Source: Adhaeretor mobilis (lineage in GTDB: Bacteria > Planctomycetota > Planctomycetia > Pirellulales > Lacipirellulaceae). Taken from it: DNA of 64,000 bases. The first letter of the stretch is position 1. Every line of letters begins with the position of its first letter. Below the pieces are notes generated by a model. The model worked only from the letters and a program-made list of their open reading frames with translations. It ran no database searches and was not told the origin of the DNA. The stretch covers positions 2,853,501 through 2,917,500 of the forward strand of contig NZ_CP036263.1 in the NCBI RefSeq assembly GCF_007741515.1, in the 5' to 3' direction. The translations under genes and the position numbers were made by a program. Of the stretch, positions 28,717-37,773 are shown one piece after another.

Positions 28717-29676
28717 CTAGTTTGTCTTAAAGCGAACTGCCGAAAGAGCCATAAGCCCAAATGCCAAAAGCAATCCACCTATTGGCTCCGGAATTGCAGA
28801 TGCAGGGACCACCTCAGTAGTGAGACGTAGGATGGGCGCGTTGCCAGCGCCTTCACTGGAGTGAATATTCCACCCTACGGAGGTTGTCCCGTCCTCACCC
28901 TCGCGGCTGACAAATCCAAGGCCAAAATTAACGATTACCGCAGTGGAACCACTAATATTATCTTGGACAAACTTGAGCATTCCATCCGCTCCATCGTTAT
29001 CCGCATAATTAACAACTTGACCCGTAGTAAAGTCTTCGCCTGCGATAACGCTTTCAGTCGAAAAGTCGCTCCAAACCCTGGGCGGGTTCGGGGAAGCATA
29101 GTTGGCTTCCCAATCGGAGAGGCTGCCTCTCGCGTTGCGTTGCCAAAGCAGAAAGTCTGTTCCCTCAACTATGCCGTCAGAATTGAAGTCTCCTACAAGT
29201 CCTGTCCAGAGCAACCGCGACACAAATGGCTGGCCTCCGGTGTGCAGAGTAGGATTCGAATTTTCATGCGTAACAGTGGCCATGTCGATGGGCGTAGCGG
29301 TTGCGAGTACTTCAATGTCTGGAGTGCCACCCTCGCCTTTAGTGTCTTGTGCTGAAGTAAGGATCAGCTCCGCCCCAACCACTTGCTGTCCAGTAGGTAA
29401 CACGGGTAGTTCAAATTGAATCAAAGGATTCCGCCACACGGAGCGGAACGTCCTGAATTTCAAGACCTCTTCCGACGAATAATTGACATCCTGTGGAGCC
29501 TCTAGATACGTGTCTTCGATAAGCGTGGCATCTATGATGGCTGCGCGAGCTACTTGAGGTTCATTCACACTTACGAGCAACACAGCTAACAGACTAACGC
29601 CACCGACCACCTTGCATACATTCTTGGGCCAGTTCTTTCCGAACCCTCTAGTCATGGATCCAAAATTGATTGACAT
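28717..29676 (-). CDS. DNRLRE-domain PEP-CTERM protein with dockerin-like insert (third copy)
   Basis: 319 residues. The leader (VVGGVSLLAVLLVSVNEPQVARA) is followed by DATLIEDTYLEAPQDVNYSS and TFRSVWRNPLIQFELP; at LLWTG the dockerin-like GDFNSDGIVEGTDFLLWQR and SDWEANYASP are inserted; the domain resumes at VWSDFSTESVIAGEDFTTG. The tail is IPEPIGGLLLAFGLMALSA. Its C-terminal half is most like the copy at 9442 and its N-terminal half most like the copy at 37774, so it looks like a mosaic. It is a stand-alone gene with its own TGACA-N14-TGTCA element at 29757. Probably exosortase-sorted. Confidence 0.85.
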   Translation of the reverse strand: MSINFGSMTRGFGKNWPKNVCKVVGGVSLLAVLLVSVNEPQVARAAIIDATLIEDTYLEAPQDVNYSSEEVLKFRTFRSVWRNPLIQFELPVLPTGQQVVGAELILTSAQDTKGEGGTPDIEVLATATPIDMATVTHENSNPTLHTGGQPFVSRLLWTGLVGDFNSDGIVEGTDFLLWQRNARGSLSDWEANYASPNPPRVWSDFSTESVIAGEDFTTGQVVNYADNDGADGMLKFVQDNISGSTAVIVNFGLGFVSREGEDGTTSVGWNIHSSEGAGNAPILRLTTEVVPASAIPEPIGGLLLAFGLMALSAVRFKTN

Positions 29677-29751
29677 AACACTCTCCCATATCTGAAAAAA
29701 GAAATGTTGAGCCTAGGTTGTGCCTAGAGAGATAAGGTATCCAGTGCCCAG

Positions 29752-29781
29752 TATGATGACATAACTTGACACTATTGTCAA
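29752..29781 (-). promoter_or_regulatory. TGACA-N14-TGTCA dyad with TTGACA, ahead of the DNRLRE gene
   Basis: Arms at 29757-29761 and 29776-29780, 81-104 bases upstream of the ATG. On the coding strand TTGACA is followed after 17 bases by CATCAT, a plausible weak -35/-10 pair. Same spacing as at 13962 and 38678. Confidence 0.6.
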
Positions 29782-29954
29782 TCGAAAGTTGCACCAACCA
29801 GTTGCATGAATTGATTATTAGTTGCATTATCGCTTTAAGCAGGGAGTTTCCATCTAAAATCAAAGTAACGCAAACTGCCAGGCTGGATGGAACTAAGGCC
29901 TTCCTGAAAATAGATAGGGTTTGCAAGAATGTCCTCTAACTGCCGCAGTCGGAC

Positions 29955-30650
29955 ACACATCGAGGCCAGCGTCGGATCTCACGCATGATCCGCTCCAGAG
30001 GATTGTTCGTCCGAATCCGTATCCAATGTTCGCGTGGGTAAGCCATGTAGCTGAGCGTCTCGCTCGCTTCTTCCTCGACGCAGCGGGCCGCCTTGGCCAG
30101 CCTCATCCCCTTCAGCTTCGCAACGACGTCAGTAGCCTTCTTCTCCGCCGCCTCGCGGTCTTCTTGGGCATGGATCGCTTTGAGCATCGCCATCACTTAC
30201 TTCACCTTCGTTGTCGGAACCGAGATGACGCCACATTGCGATACCAATGCACCATGCAGCGTTGCCAAGCCGCTTCTGGGTAAAATTCAGCCAGTGAATC
30301 CACCAGCCCTAAACACTTGTCGCTGGTTACCAGCTGCACGCCTTTTATTCCGCGCTCCTTCAAGTGCCTGAGGAAGTTCTTCCAGCTCTCAGCGTCTTCC
30401 TTCGTTCCCTCGCAGACACCCAATACTTGGAGATAGCCTTCCTGGTCCACGCCAATCGCTAACAACACGGCCACGTTCTTGACTTCGCCGCCCCAAAAAC
30501 GTTTCAGCCAGATGCCACCCAATGCGACATGGGCGTACTCGCCCTCGATCGGGCGATGACGCCACTGCTCAATCCTCTCGTACAGATTCTGATTCAGATC
30601 GCTCACCGCACTCGGGGACATCCGAGTCCCCCACAGGGCTTCGGTAACAC
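29955..30650 (-). pseudogene. IS256-family transposase, truncated at both ends and frameshifted
   Basis: Matches the central part of the transposase at 55524-56738: SAVSDLNQNLYERIEQWRHR, YAHVALGGIWLKR (the first catalytic Asp is replaced by Gly in LGG versus LDG), TSDKCLGLVDSLAEFYPE, then a frameshift near 30200 and the MMAMLKAIHAQEDREAAEKK to NNPLERIMREIR part. The N-terminal ~125 and C-terminal ~60 residues and both element ends are absent. It is a dead relic of the same IS256 lineage. Confidence 0.85.
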
Positions 30651-30829
30651 AACCATCGCATCTAAAACCCTAACCAAATAGGACGTATTGAAGAAACGCT
30701 GTACTCCACGCGGCCTTTTTCCTTCTGCCCTTCAAACTTCCTTTGGAAGTGTCTCGTTTGAAGCGCCCATCACTGGCCCTGTTTGAAGCGCCCAATGACA
30801 GCCGTTTCGCGGGCGGCTCAGAAAGAAGA

Positions 30830-31113
30830 TGCAATTAGCGGAACGGACACTGACTTGGCCCTCGGCTACCAGTTCTGCCTTTCCAGCGGTACAAGAGATT
30901 CGTGTTATCAGTGCCTAAGTTCTTCGACACCGAGCTGGCAGTGTGGCCGTCAAGCAACATCTGCACGACTTCTTGCTTGAATTCCTTCGTGAAAGTTCTA
31001 CGGGACCGCTTGGTCGATTTGCTCTTCCGCTTCGCCATCGTGGCTCTCCTGGGATACGCTTCCAAGACACCAATATAAGGTGTCGGCGCGCCCATGAACT
31101 CTGGGCCACCTCA
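30830..31113 (-). pseudogene. IS3-family orfA relic with one inverted repeat
   Basis: MAKRKSKSTKRSRRTFTKEF then KQEVVQMLLDGHTASSVSKN is a clear relative of the OrfA at 28219, but reading is lost after NLLYRWK. The end at 31113 resembles the terminal repeat of the complete IS3 (TGAGGTGGCCCAGA then diverging). The orfB half is missing. Confidence 0.75.
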
Positions 31114-31161
31114 GAGGCTCATTGACGCAATCAAGAGCTAGAAACACTCGTTGCCGATTAG

Positions 31162-32130
31162 CTATTCTCTTTCCGGCAGGTCAGCAGATGCATTGTGCTC
31201 AATGAAGCTGACATTGAGCGGATCGAATGTCGAGAATAGAATCTCCGCTCGATCGCCCGCTTTCGCAGGCGGCGAAGCCAGCATCGACCCTATGATTACG
31301 ACCTGTCCCTTTCGGAGGTGGCGACCGTACTTGGGCAACGAGTTGGCAAGTGCCATGACTGCAGCAAGGGGATCTCCGTTCATCATATCCTTAGCGTGCC
31401 CCTTGGCGATTTCTTTATTGTTGATCTTTACTCTACTGGATTCCTTTAGAAGATTTGTTTGGCTCAGAGACGCCCATTTTTGTGGCAATATAATGCCACC
31501 GTGGGCTACGCCATCGGTAATTGCCAACTCCGTACTTGCCTTGCGACTTCCATCAGCCGCACGCACTCTGACCGAGATCAATTCACTCGTCCCGCCTACG
31601 CCAGCGATCGCGGATTCTAATTCTTTGCGATTGACCTTAGGGCCTGGCAGGTCATTGCCGATCCAAAAACCAATTTCAGCCTCAACGTGCGTCGTATTCA
31701 TGGCGAGACGGCTCACTGGAACAGTACTCCCCGACCGATATTCGTCGGAAGCAAGCACAAATCCAAAGATGGGATCGGGCGTGTCTTCCGGCGTTGTAGT
31801 TAGGGTGCCTCCCATCTTCCATCCGATTAGTTTTTCGCCATCAGACAACAATTTATCTAGCAATGCCATTTGGATCATGTAGGCGCGTTCTCGGCTAAGA
31901 TCACGCAGTTGCAGCGCCAATCCACGCGTAACTCCTGCGTTTCTCCTCGCTTGCAGCAGATGCTCCACTATGGCATCTAAATTGGCGTCAGAGGGGAGCA
32001 GTTCAGTGATGTCTCGAATTGGCTCTTCGGCATCTACATAAGCATCACTGGAGGCAATGGATGTCACAGCTATTGCTAAAGTTATTATGAAGAGGCGGCA
32101 TATATTGTCCGAGGAAGAAACAAGGCGCAT
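31162..32130 (-). CDS. 2-keto-4-pentenoate hydratase/FAH-family protein with signal peptide
   Basis: 322 residues. The C-terminal ~240 residues resemble hydratases and decarboxylases of the fumarylacetoacetate hydrolase fold: KLIGWKMGGTL, DPIFGFVLASDEYRSG, VEAEIGFWIGNDLPG, VNRKELESAIAGVG, GDPLAAVMALANSLPKYGRHL, VVIIGSMLASPPAKAGD. These enzymes hydrate 2-keto-4-enoates in the cytoplasm, using Mg2+ held by acidic residues of the GxxxExE type. Here a hydrophobic leader (LFIITLAIAVTSIASSDAYVDA) predicts export, which is odd. It is isolated between IS fragments. The reaction is inferred from family only; an exported variant could have another substrate. Confidence 0.78.
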   Translation of the reverse strand: MRLVSSSDNICRLFIITLAIAVTSIASSDAYVDAEEPIRDITELLPSDANLDAIVEHLLQARRNAGVTRGLALQLRDLSRERAYMIQMALLDKLLSDGEKLIGWKMGGTLTTTPEDTPDPIFGFVLASDEYRSGSTVPVSRLAMNTTHVEAEIGFWIGNDLPGPKVNRKELESAIAGVGGTSELISVRVRAADGSRKASTELAITDGVAHGGIILPQKWASLSQTNLLKESSRVKINNKEIAKGHAKDMMNGDPLAAVMALANSLPKYGRHLRKGQVVIIGSMLASPPAKAGDRAEILFSTFDPLNVSFIEHNASADLPERE

Positions 32131-32399
32131 GAGATGAAACCAATCATTGTGAGATTTGGAAGCCGAAAATTCGTTGACTATAGTGGGCCAATCGTAGAAT
32201 GTTTGGTGACAATTGCTAGGATCAAGTTGAGAAGATCAATATGAGCGTTTCTTTTCGATCTGTTGCACCAAGAGATTTGCCATCGCCTCATTGAATCTTT
32301 GGAATTCAGAAAGGTAGTGTCCGTCAAAGATGCGCATATTCATTTCGCGATAGCCCACGACTTGCGGACAGCGGGGGCCAGATGTTCTATTATGCCGCT

Positions 32400-32484
32400 G
32401 ATGCGGGGTACATTCGGCTTCGAATGCTTCTGGGGTCTTGTAGCCGAGCGTCTGATGCAGACGCTGACGACTGCAAAAAGACAA
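32400..32484 (-). pseudogene. C-terminal scrap of an IS3 transposase
   Basis: SRQRLHQTLGYKTPEAFEAE is the usual end of IS3 OrfB proteins (NxRRxHxxLGYxTPxEF). Nothing else of the element is recognisable in the surrounding 300 bases, and the frame runs on into unrelated sequence. Confidence 0.6.
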
Positions 32485-32641
32485 CAGTCTATTTCAACAC
32501 GTTGGGTCGCTTATTCTCGATGCTGGACACCAAAGAATTCTATCACTGCCTAGCGAACTGGGTTGCCAGCCTGTAACTCGCTAACAATGAACGGATGGGA
32601 TCCCAGTTCACGGTGAACCAAGACACAACAATGTTGCGGCT

Positions 32642-33493
32642 TTATCGCACGGGTACTAGCAGTATGTCCTTCAATGCATCAGCTGTCATGCGATGTCCTA
32701 GTGCTCCAGGGTGCTGTGCATCAATCAGCAAATCGTCGAGGTTTTGGCCTGGCTGCGCATCGTAATCCAGAAATAACTGCCACACATCGACAAGCATAAC
32801 TTTCTCGTTTCTTGCAACCTTACGCGCAGCTTCAGCGTATAGCCTTTCTCGATCGAGTCTCCACTTTGGGTTCCTGGTGTACGAAACCGGGCTGGGCGTC
32901 ATAATAAGTACCTTAGCTCCGTCTGCTTTTAGCGACTGTACGATATCAGTCAGATTGTTTAGATAATTACCTCTCGAGGCATTTGGATGATCAACTTGAT
33001 CGCCCGCGTCCAATGGCACTCTCGACGGACCTGTTGGAATGCCATCATCGACCCAGCAGTCGTTGATTCCGTATTGAATAATCACAACATCAGGATCTTT
33101 AGCTCGCACATCCTTGTTTAGACGCAATCGCGCTTGATCTGTTCGGTTGCCACCGATCCCCTCGTTACTTATTGAGTTCAGGTTGTAGTCGTATCGCGGA
33201 AGCTCATCGCGTAGAATGTCGCTGTAGACATAAAGCATCTTGGAGGTGCTGTCGACTGTAGAAACCAAATTGTGAGAAACAGTTGTTGAGCTATTCGTGT
33301 TAGCTCCTTGAGTTGAGAAGCCTTGTGGTCGACCAGTTTGCTTAGCTCCAACTTTGCGCGGAGCAGTAGTTGAATCACCTAAAGCAACGATTGTTTGGGA
33401 AGCAGCCACAGGAGTAGACATAGTTGCGTGTAGTAAGGTAACTGCTACAGAAAGGCACTGAGCTAAGTTGGCTTGGCTTGCAGAATATTTCAC
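32642..33493 (-). CDS. Exported SGNH/GDSL-family hydrolase
   Basis: 283 residues with a signal-like leader ending near TPVAASQ. SGNH blocks are present in order: Ser in IVALGDSTTA, Gly in SNEGIGGNRTDQ, Asn in IQYGINDCW, and Asp-His in DAQHPGALGHRM. These esterases remove acyl groups from carbohydrates or lipids. Its position beside cassette B, whose cassette A equivalent has a SASA esterase in a similar place, suggests deacetylation of a sugar. It is not homologous enough to the SASA gene to be called a paralog. The gene runs with the sialidase but is separated by about 840 bases. Confidence 0.83.
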   Translation of the reverse strand: MKYSASQANLAQCLSVAVTLLHATMSTPVAASQTIVALGDSTTAPRKVGAKQTGRPQGFSTQGANTNSSTTVSHNLVSTVDSTSKMLYVYSDILRDELPRYDYNLNSISNEGIGGNRTDQARLRLNKDVRAKDPDVVIIQYGINDCWVDDGIPTGPSRVPLDAGDQVDHPNASRGNYLNNLTDIVQSLKADGAKVLIMTPSPVSYTRNPKWRLDRERLYAEAARKVARNEKVMLVDVWQLFLDYDAQPGQNLDDLLIDAQHPGALGHRMTADALKDILLVPVR

Positions 33494-34331
33494 GAAACTT
33501 GCACTGCATTTTGGTTGATAGATGTCAGTCTACGCGGGAAGGCCACAACGCCTTCACGCCCGGAATTCATCTCGCATCCCCTCATGTTCCCGAACGAATT
33601 CCGACCAGGGCGATAACCCCATACAGGATGCATCCATTGTCAAGTAAGAGTACAGCTTCTACTCTTCAACATTATTGCTCCCTGCATACCCAATTTGATC
33701 AAGCTCGAAGCACCATGTTTATTAAGAATGCTTTTGCTACTCATCGGGGTGCAACAGCCAACATCTCGTAGTAGAGGGATCAACCATAAGGTTCACTCGT
33801 TTCTCTTGGTCATGCATCTTCGTTTTTCATAAATAGTAGAGTTTAGCAGTTCCAGGCAACTCTTTGTTTCCATCTCTAAAGCAATCAGGTGAAGGGAAGC
33901 TTAGGTGACCTGCAAGTGACAAACGGAGCTGTCTTAAAGTGGTTCACTCAGGAATCCGCAACCTTCTTCCTCCACTTGAAACACCCCTCAATTAACGAAT
34001 CAACTTCCACTCAATTTAGGTTTTGTGCAACTTGGTCAACAATGATTCCCAGTGATCTCGCTCGGGGTTTCCGTACAGCGCATAATCACTTTTCTTGGAC
34101 GCGATCCGCTCCAACTTCCATACTCGATGTAGAAGGTTTGACAGACTGCCGCTCTTGTCGACTTTCAAAACAAATGTACTCTGACTAATATCATTTTCAC
34201 TTCGATGGTTAGTAGCAATTCTTTGATATAACTATGTGCAATTCAAACACCGCATTCATGACCAAACTCTCCATGGTGCTCAAAGTTGTGGCAGGCGAAC
34301 ACCTCCACAAGCCTTCTTCTAAATCTGCACA
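33494..34331. other. Gene-free stretch between SGNH hydrolase and sialidase
   Basis: I see no convincing gene: the frames are short, lack ribosome sites and resemble no family I know. Base composition is AT-richer than the flanks. It may hold the hydrolase promoter or decayed sequence. Confidence 0.5.
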
Positions 34332-35573
34332 CTACTTATTTTTGACAGCGTTCCTAAAAAAGTCTTCCAGGGAAAAGCGAGTAAAAATAATTCGTTTGTA
34401 TCCCTTGCCTTCGTAGAGACAGCCGATCGACCCATCCGAGAATTGAGTCAGGCAGCTGTATGCGAACTCATGTGGTTGGATGAGCCATGACTCTGGCCAA
34501 GTCTTGCCATCATCGTAGCTGGCGTAAATCGTTCCCTGTTTACGTGCTTCCTTGCTAGCGGGATTGCTGAACAATAAAAACTCCTCAGAATCGCCGGGAT
34601 GCTTTACTCGCAATATACTGCCCATGCAAACTGGTTCCGGCAGCTGCTCCTGATCCACAACGGGAGACCATGTCTTGCCTCCGTCGTCACTGATGCTCGT
34701 CTTGCGATAATTCTTTCCCAGGTAAGATCTGCTATTCAGCATGACCCGACCGCCTGATAGTTCGACCATTTGTACTTCACCCCCACTTCCTTGGTAGTTT
34801 TCTTCATCGAATGGAGCAGGTTCTCCAATCTGCCAAGTATCTCCTTCGTCATCGCTATACGAAGCATAGACGCGGTATTGCCGGATGTCGTTTTCAACAT
34901 GAAGTGTCTCGTTAAACGGGATAATAATGCGCCCTGCATGTTTACCCTTACTGAGAACTATCCCAATGCCTGGCCCGCACCCTACGGGACCAATTCCGTC
35001 ACGTTTTGTGCCTCTTGATATGTCGCGAGGTTCGGACCAAGTCTCTCCCTTGTCGTCGCTGTGGGAGACAAATGTTCTAACGACGTTGTTACCTTCATAG
35101 CCAGGCTCTACTTGCTTGACGTGTTTGTGTGGAATATCAACTGAATGCCGATCGGAGGCATAGTCCTGATACATGACTAACACACGCCCAGTTTTGGGGA
35201 TTAAAACGGCACAAGGATTAACCAAACAGTGGTCGCCACGATCGTCGATAACAATCACTTCGCCCCAGGTCATTCCTCCATCTTCACTACGGCGTAAAAC
35301 GATGTCGTTTTCACTATGATCCCCCAAGCCGTGGCGTCGTTCGATAATCGCCAGGACAACATCATCTCCAGTCACAATAACTGACGGAATGCGATAACCA
35401 TACTGACTTTTAAAGCCCTCACGATGCGTATAGCCAAACACTTCGGACGAGAAGCGTGACTCTAGTGCATCGGGATCAAATCGTCTCCCGTCATCAGCGC
35501 ACGCGTTGTTAGTAAACGACGCAAGAAAGTTAAGCACAGTTGCGGCAATCAGAATGCCATACCTAAATGTCAC
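34332..35573 (-). CDS. Exo-alpha-sialidase (neuraminidase), exported, cassette B copy
   Basis: 413 residues starting at GTG (35573) eight bases behind AGGAG. The signal peptide (ILIAATVLNFLASFTNNACA) precedes the sialidase domain with YGYRIP, ENDIVLRRSEDGG, GGEVQMVELSGG, KNYRKTSISDDGG and the tyrosine block FAYSCLTQFSDGSIGCLYEG. Asp boxes include SEDGGMTWG, HSDDKGETWS, SDDEGDTWQ and SYDDGKTWPE. It is collinear with the copy at 17540 and lies in the mirrored position of cassette B. All catalytic residues I can identify are intact, so both copies should be active on sialoglycans outside the cell. Confidence 0.9.
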   Translation of the reverse strand: MTFRYGILIAATVLNFLASFTNNACADDGRRFDPDALESRFSSEVFGYTHREGFKSQYGYRIPSVIVTGDDVVLAIIERRHGLGDHSENDIVLRRSEDGGMTWGEVIVIDDRGDHCLVNPCAVLIPKTGRVLVMYQDYASDRHSVDIPHKHVKQVEPGYEGNNVVRTFVSHSDDKGETWSEPRDISRGTKRDGIGPVGCGPGIGIVLSKGKHAGRIIIPFNETLHVENDIRQYRVYASYSDDEGDTWQIGEPAPFDEENYQGSGGEVQMVELSGGRVMLNSRSYLGKNYRKTSISDDGGKTWSPVVDQEQLPEPVCMGSILRVKHPGDSEEFLLFSNPASKEARKQGTIYASYDDGKTWPESWLIQPHEFAYSCLTQFSDGSIGCLYEGKGYKRIIFTRFSLEDFFRNAVKNK

Positions 35574-36406
35574 GATAGACTCCTGTCGAAAAAAGAGAAT
35601 AAATAAAAAACCAAATTAAGCAAATTTCAACAAAACATAGCCTTAGAGATCGCCATGGAAGTTCTGCGGGTATCATACATTAACGGCCTTGTCTTTGTCG
35701 GGGATGTCAAGGCATAGGGAACCAATCCAGAGTTCGTCCGCCTCCTGAGCACAACACACAACACTTTGGCCATTTCGGTACTCTGATGCATTAAGCTTTC
35801 ACCTTTGCAATGGCATGCTGACGCACTGCTTCGTAGAACAATTCGAAATTGGCTCAAGAGCCTAGTCAGGACGACTGTGACGCCAATCCATTAGATACAG
35901 GTTTATAAAATCGCAATGTCCAAAGCCTAAAGATCGGTGACATCTTTTACGCCCGCACCAGTCAGGATGGTCGCCCTCAGAACCAGCTATCAGGTACAAA
36001 TTGCCATTGCGTTTACAACTATCAGAAGGGTGTAGGTCGGGCATTTGTTTCGCGAGTCAGCGTGTGGAGCACTGCAATGTCGAGAGATTTTCTCTTGAAA
36101 ATCATGATCGCTGCCCAGGTTCCCTAGGCACGCTGCGAAGGAATCGCACAAATATGACAGTCCATTAATAGCGACGCCGCACCTATAATTAATCGCATCA
36201 AGCTCTTGCCATCGCTGAAACAAGCCACCAATGTATTTCGGATGTGTCTTGAGTGGATGTGCAGGTTCGGATTGAGGTAGTAAAGGCCGAGTCTAGCATC
36301 AAAATTGTTCTGACTTTCTCTAACAAGATTCGGCTCACATATATCTTATATCTTAAACTAGGACTCAAGTCCTACCTAACCGTGGAGACTTTCGTGTCGC
36401 ACTCCC
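35574..36406. other. Gene-free stretch between sialidase and GntR regulator
   Basis: About 830 bases. In cassette A the corresponding place is filled by the BNR gene at 16200; I find no recognisable trace of that gene here. No supported reading frame or RNA gene. Confidence 0.5.
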
Positions 36407-37477
36407 TTAAGGGCAAACAAATTGTGCAGGAACTATTTGATTCTTCACCCCTGACTCTGCCTGCGAGGCATGCCCCATAAGCATGCGACCTAAAATCTGA
36501 ACCTGATCTTCTATACATATTTCAGGTGTGACATACGGATAGCGAGTGCCAATGAGCCTGCGTCCTCCACCTGAAATCAGAAGAACCGAGTCTTTCTTTT
36601 TCATTTCATAGATGACTTTCTCTGCAGCATCAGCGTACGTGTGAGTTCGGCAAATCAGTGCAAAAGGCTCACACTCACGCGACAGCACCATCCGGACCTT
36701 CTCAGCTATGTAATCGCTTTCGGGCGGGATGCAATACAAATTAAATGCATCAGGTCCAATTCCATCGGCAGCAAGTTCTTGCATCACGCCAGAAAATACT
36801 GCATTATCTCCCTCTCGCCAGTCGTCACGCATGAAGAGAATCAATCGCGTGCGACCTGCGTCCAGGGCATGGCGAGCCATGAGTCTGCCGACTTCGAACT
36901 GGTTCATGTCAATTGAGGAAAGCTTGGTCACGCCAGGATGAATGCTGCCAAATACCACGGCAGGGAGTCCCGACTCCTCGATCAACAATTGCATTGAACG
37001 TGAACTTCGGATAAGGATTACTCCTTCCTTGGGCCTATTTGCCTCAGGTATACCGCTGACAATCCGCTCCAAATGACGCAGGGAATCGTATTCTGGTATA
37101 TAGTGGATGTCGACAGACACATCTGGCATGGCTAAGCCTAGCTGCTGGACTAACAATTCGGCAGAAAGTGTCGCAATTCGCTGGCAATCCATCGACATAA
37201 CTACGTGAACAATCTTTAGGGGACATGATTGATCAACGGGGACTTCATATTTGGCTCCCACAAATGTCCCGGCCCCTCGCTGGCGAACTAGATAGCCCTC
37301 TTCCGCAAGTAGTTGCATCGCACGATGAACAGACATCTCACTAGCATTGAACTGCTTGCAAGCTTCTGACGCCGTCAAATATCGGTCGCCCGCCCGCAGG
37401 CCACGTCGGCGGATGTCATGCTCCAGCGCCGTCGCAAGCTGTTTCAAATTGGAATTCTCGATACCCGCCGAAATCAT
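36407..37477 (-). CDS. GntR-family regulator with periplasmic-binding-like sensor domain, cassette B copy
   Basis: 356 residues. The winged helix (LATALEHDIRRRGLRAGDRY, SEMSVHRAMQLLAEEGYLVR) and the sensor domain (IVHVVMSMDCQRIATLSAEL, GLPAVVFGSIHPGVTKLSSI) match the regulator at 15085 along the whole length. The recognition helix differs only at a few positions (NASEMSVHRAMQLL versus KASKMSVHRAMQYL), so both may bind the same operator. It lies downstream of the DNRLRE gene and upstream of the sialidase on the same strand, as in cassette A. A sugar, possibly ManNAc or sialic acid, is the expected effector by analogy only. Confidence 0.85.
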   Translation of the reverse strand: MISAGIENSNLKQLATALEHDIRRRGLRAGDRYLTASEACKQFNASEMSVHRAMQLLAEEGYLVRQRGAGTFVGAKYEVPVDQSCPLKIVHVVMSMDCQRIATLSAELLVQQLGLAMPDVSVDIHYIPEYDSLRHLERIVSGIPEANRPKEGVILIRSSRSMQLLIEESGLPAVVFGSIHPGVTKLSSIDMNQFEVGRLMARHALDAGRTRLILFMRDDWREGDNAVFSGVMQELAADGIGPDAFNLYCIPPESDYIAEKVRMVLSRECEPFALICRTHTYADAAEKVIYEMKKKDSVLLISGGGRRLIGTRYPYVTPEICIEDQVQILGRMLMGHASQAESGVKNQIVPAQFVCP

Positions 37478-37699
37478 AAGTTATTCCTTGCTCATATAAC
37501 TGGTAGCGCAGTAATTCGCGCTAGTGGGCCGATGAATTAGCATGCAATAGGGATTGGATCGATCTCTTTCAAGTGACAGCGATGAAGTTCTGTGCCACAG
37601 CAATTAGCTTAGGCTATTGAGTAAAGCAAATCACAGTTCTGCATAGACATGGCAGCTTTATCTCGCCCCCCCCCCTTTTTGTCATCATTATACCATATA

Positions 37700-37741
37700 G
37701 GCTGACCGGGGTGGCCTCCCTCAAGGAAGGCCACCCCAGCC
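37700..37741 (-). terminator. GC-rich hairpin after the DNRLRE gene
   Basis: GGGGTGGCCT (37708-37717) pairs with AGGCCACCCC (37728-37737), extended by GGCTG/CAGCC at the base. It begins about 33 bases beyond the stop codon at 37774. A matching function is served by the hairpin at 14928 behind the paralog. A run of ten Cs follows at 37666-37675. Confidence 0.65.
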
Positions 37742-37773
37742 GAAGATGGCCGAATCTGGTATAGAGTACGTTG

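Noticed and set aside
33889..34188. 99-residue plus-strand frame upstream of the sialidase
   Set aside because: No ribosome site, no recognisable family and no counterpart in cassette A.
35990..36223. 77-residue minus-strand frame with several cysteines
   Set aside because: No family resemblance, not conserved in the paralogous cassette, and no start signal; probably chance.
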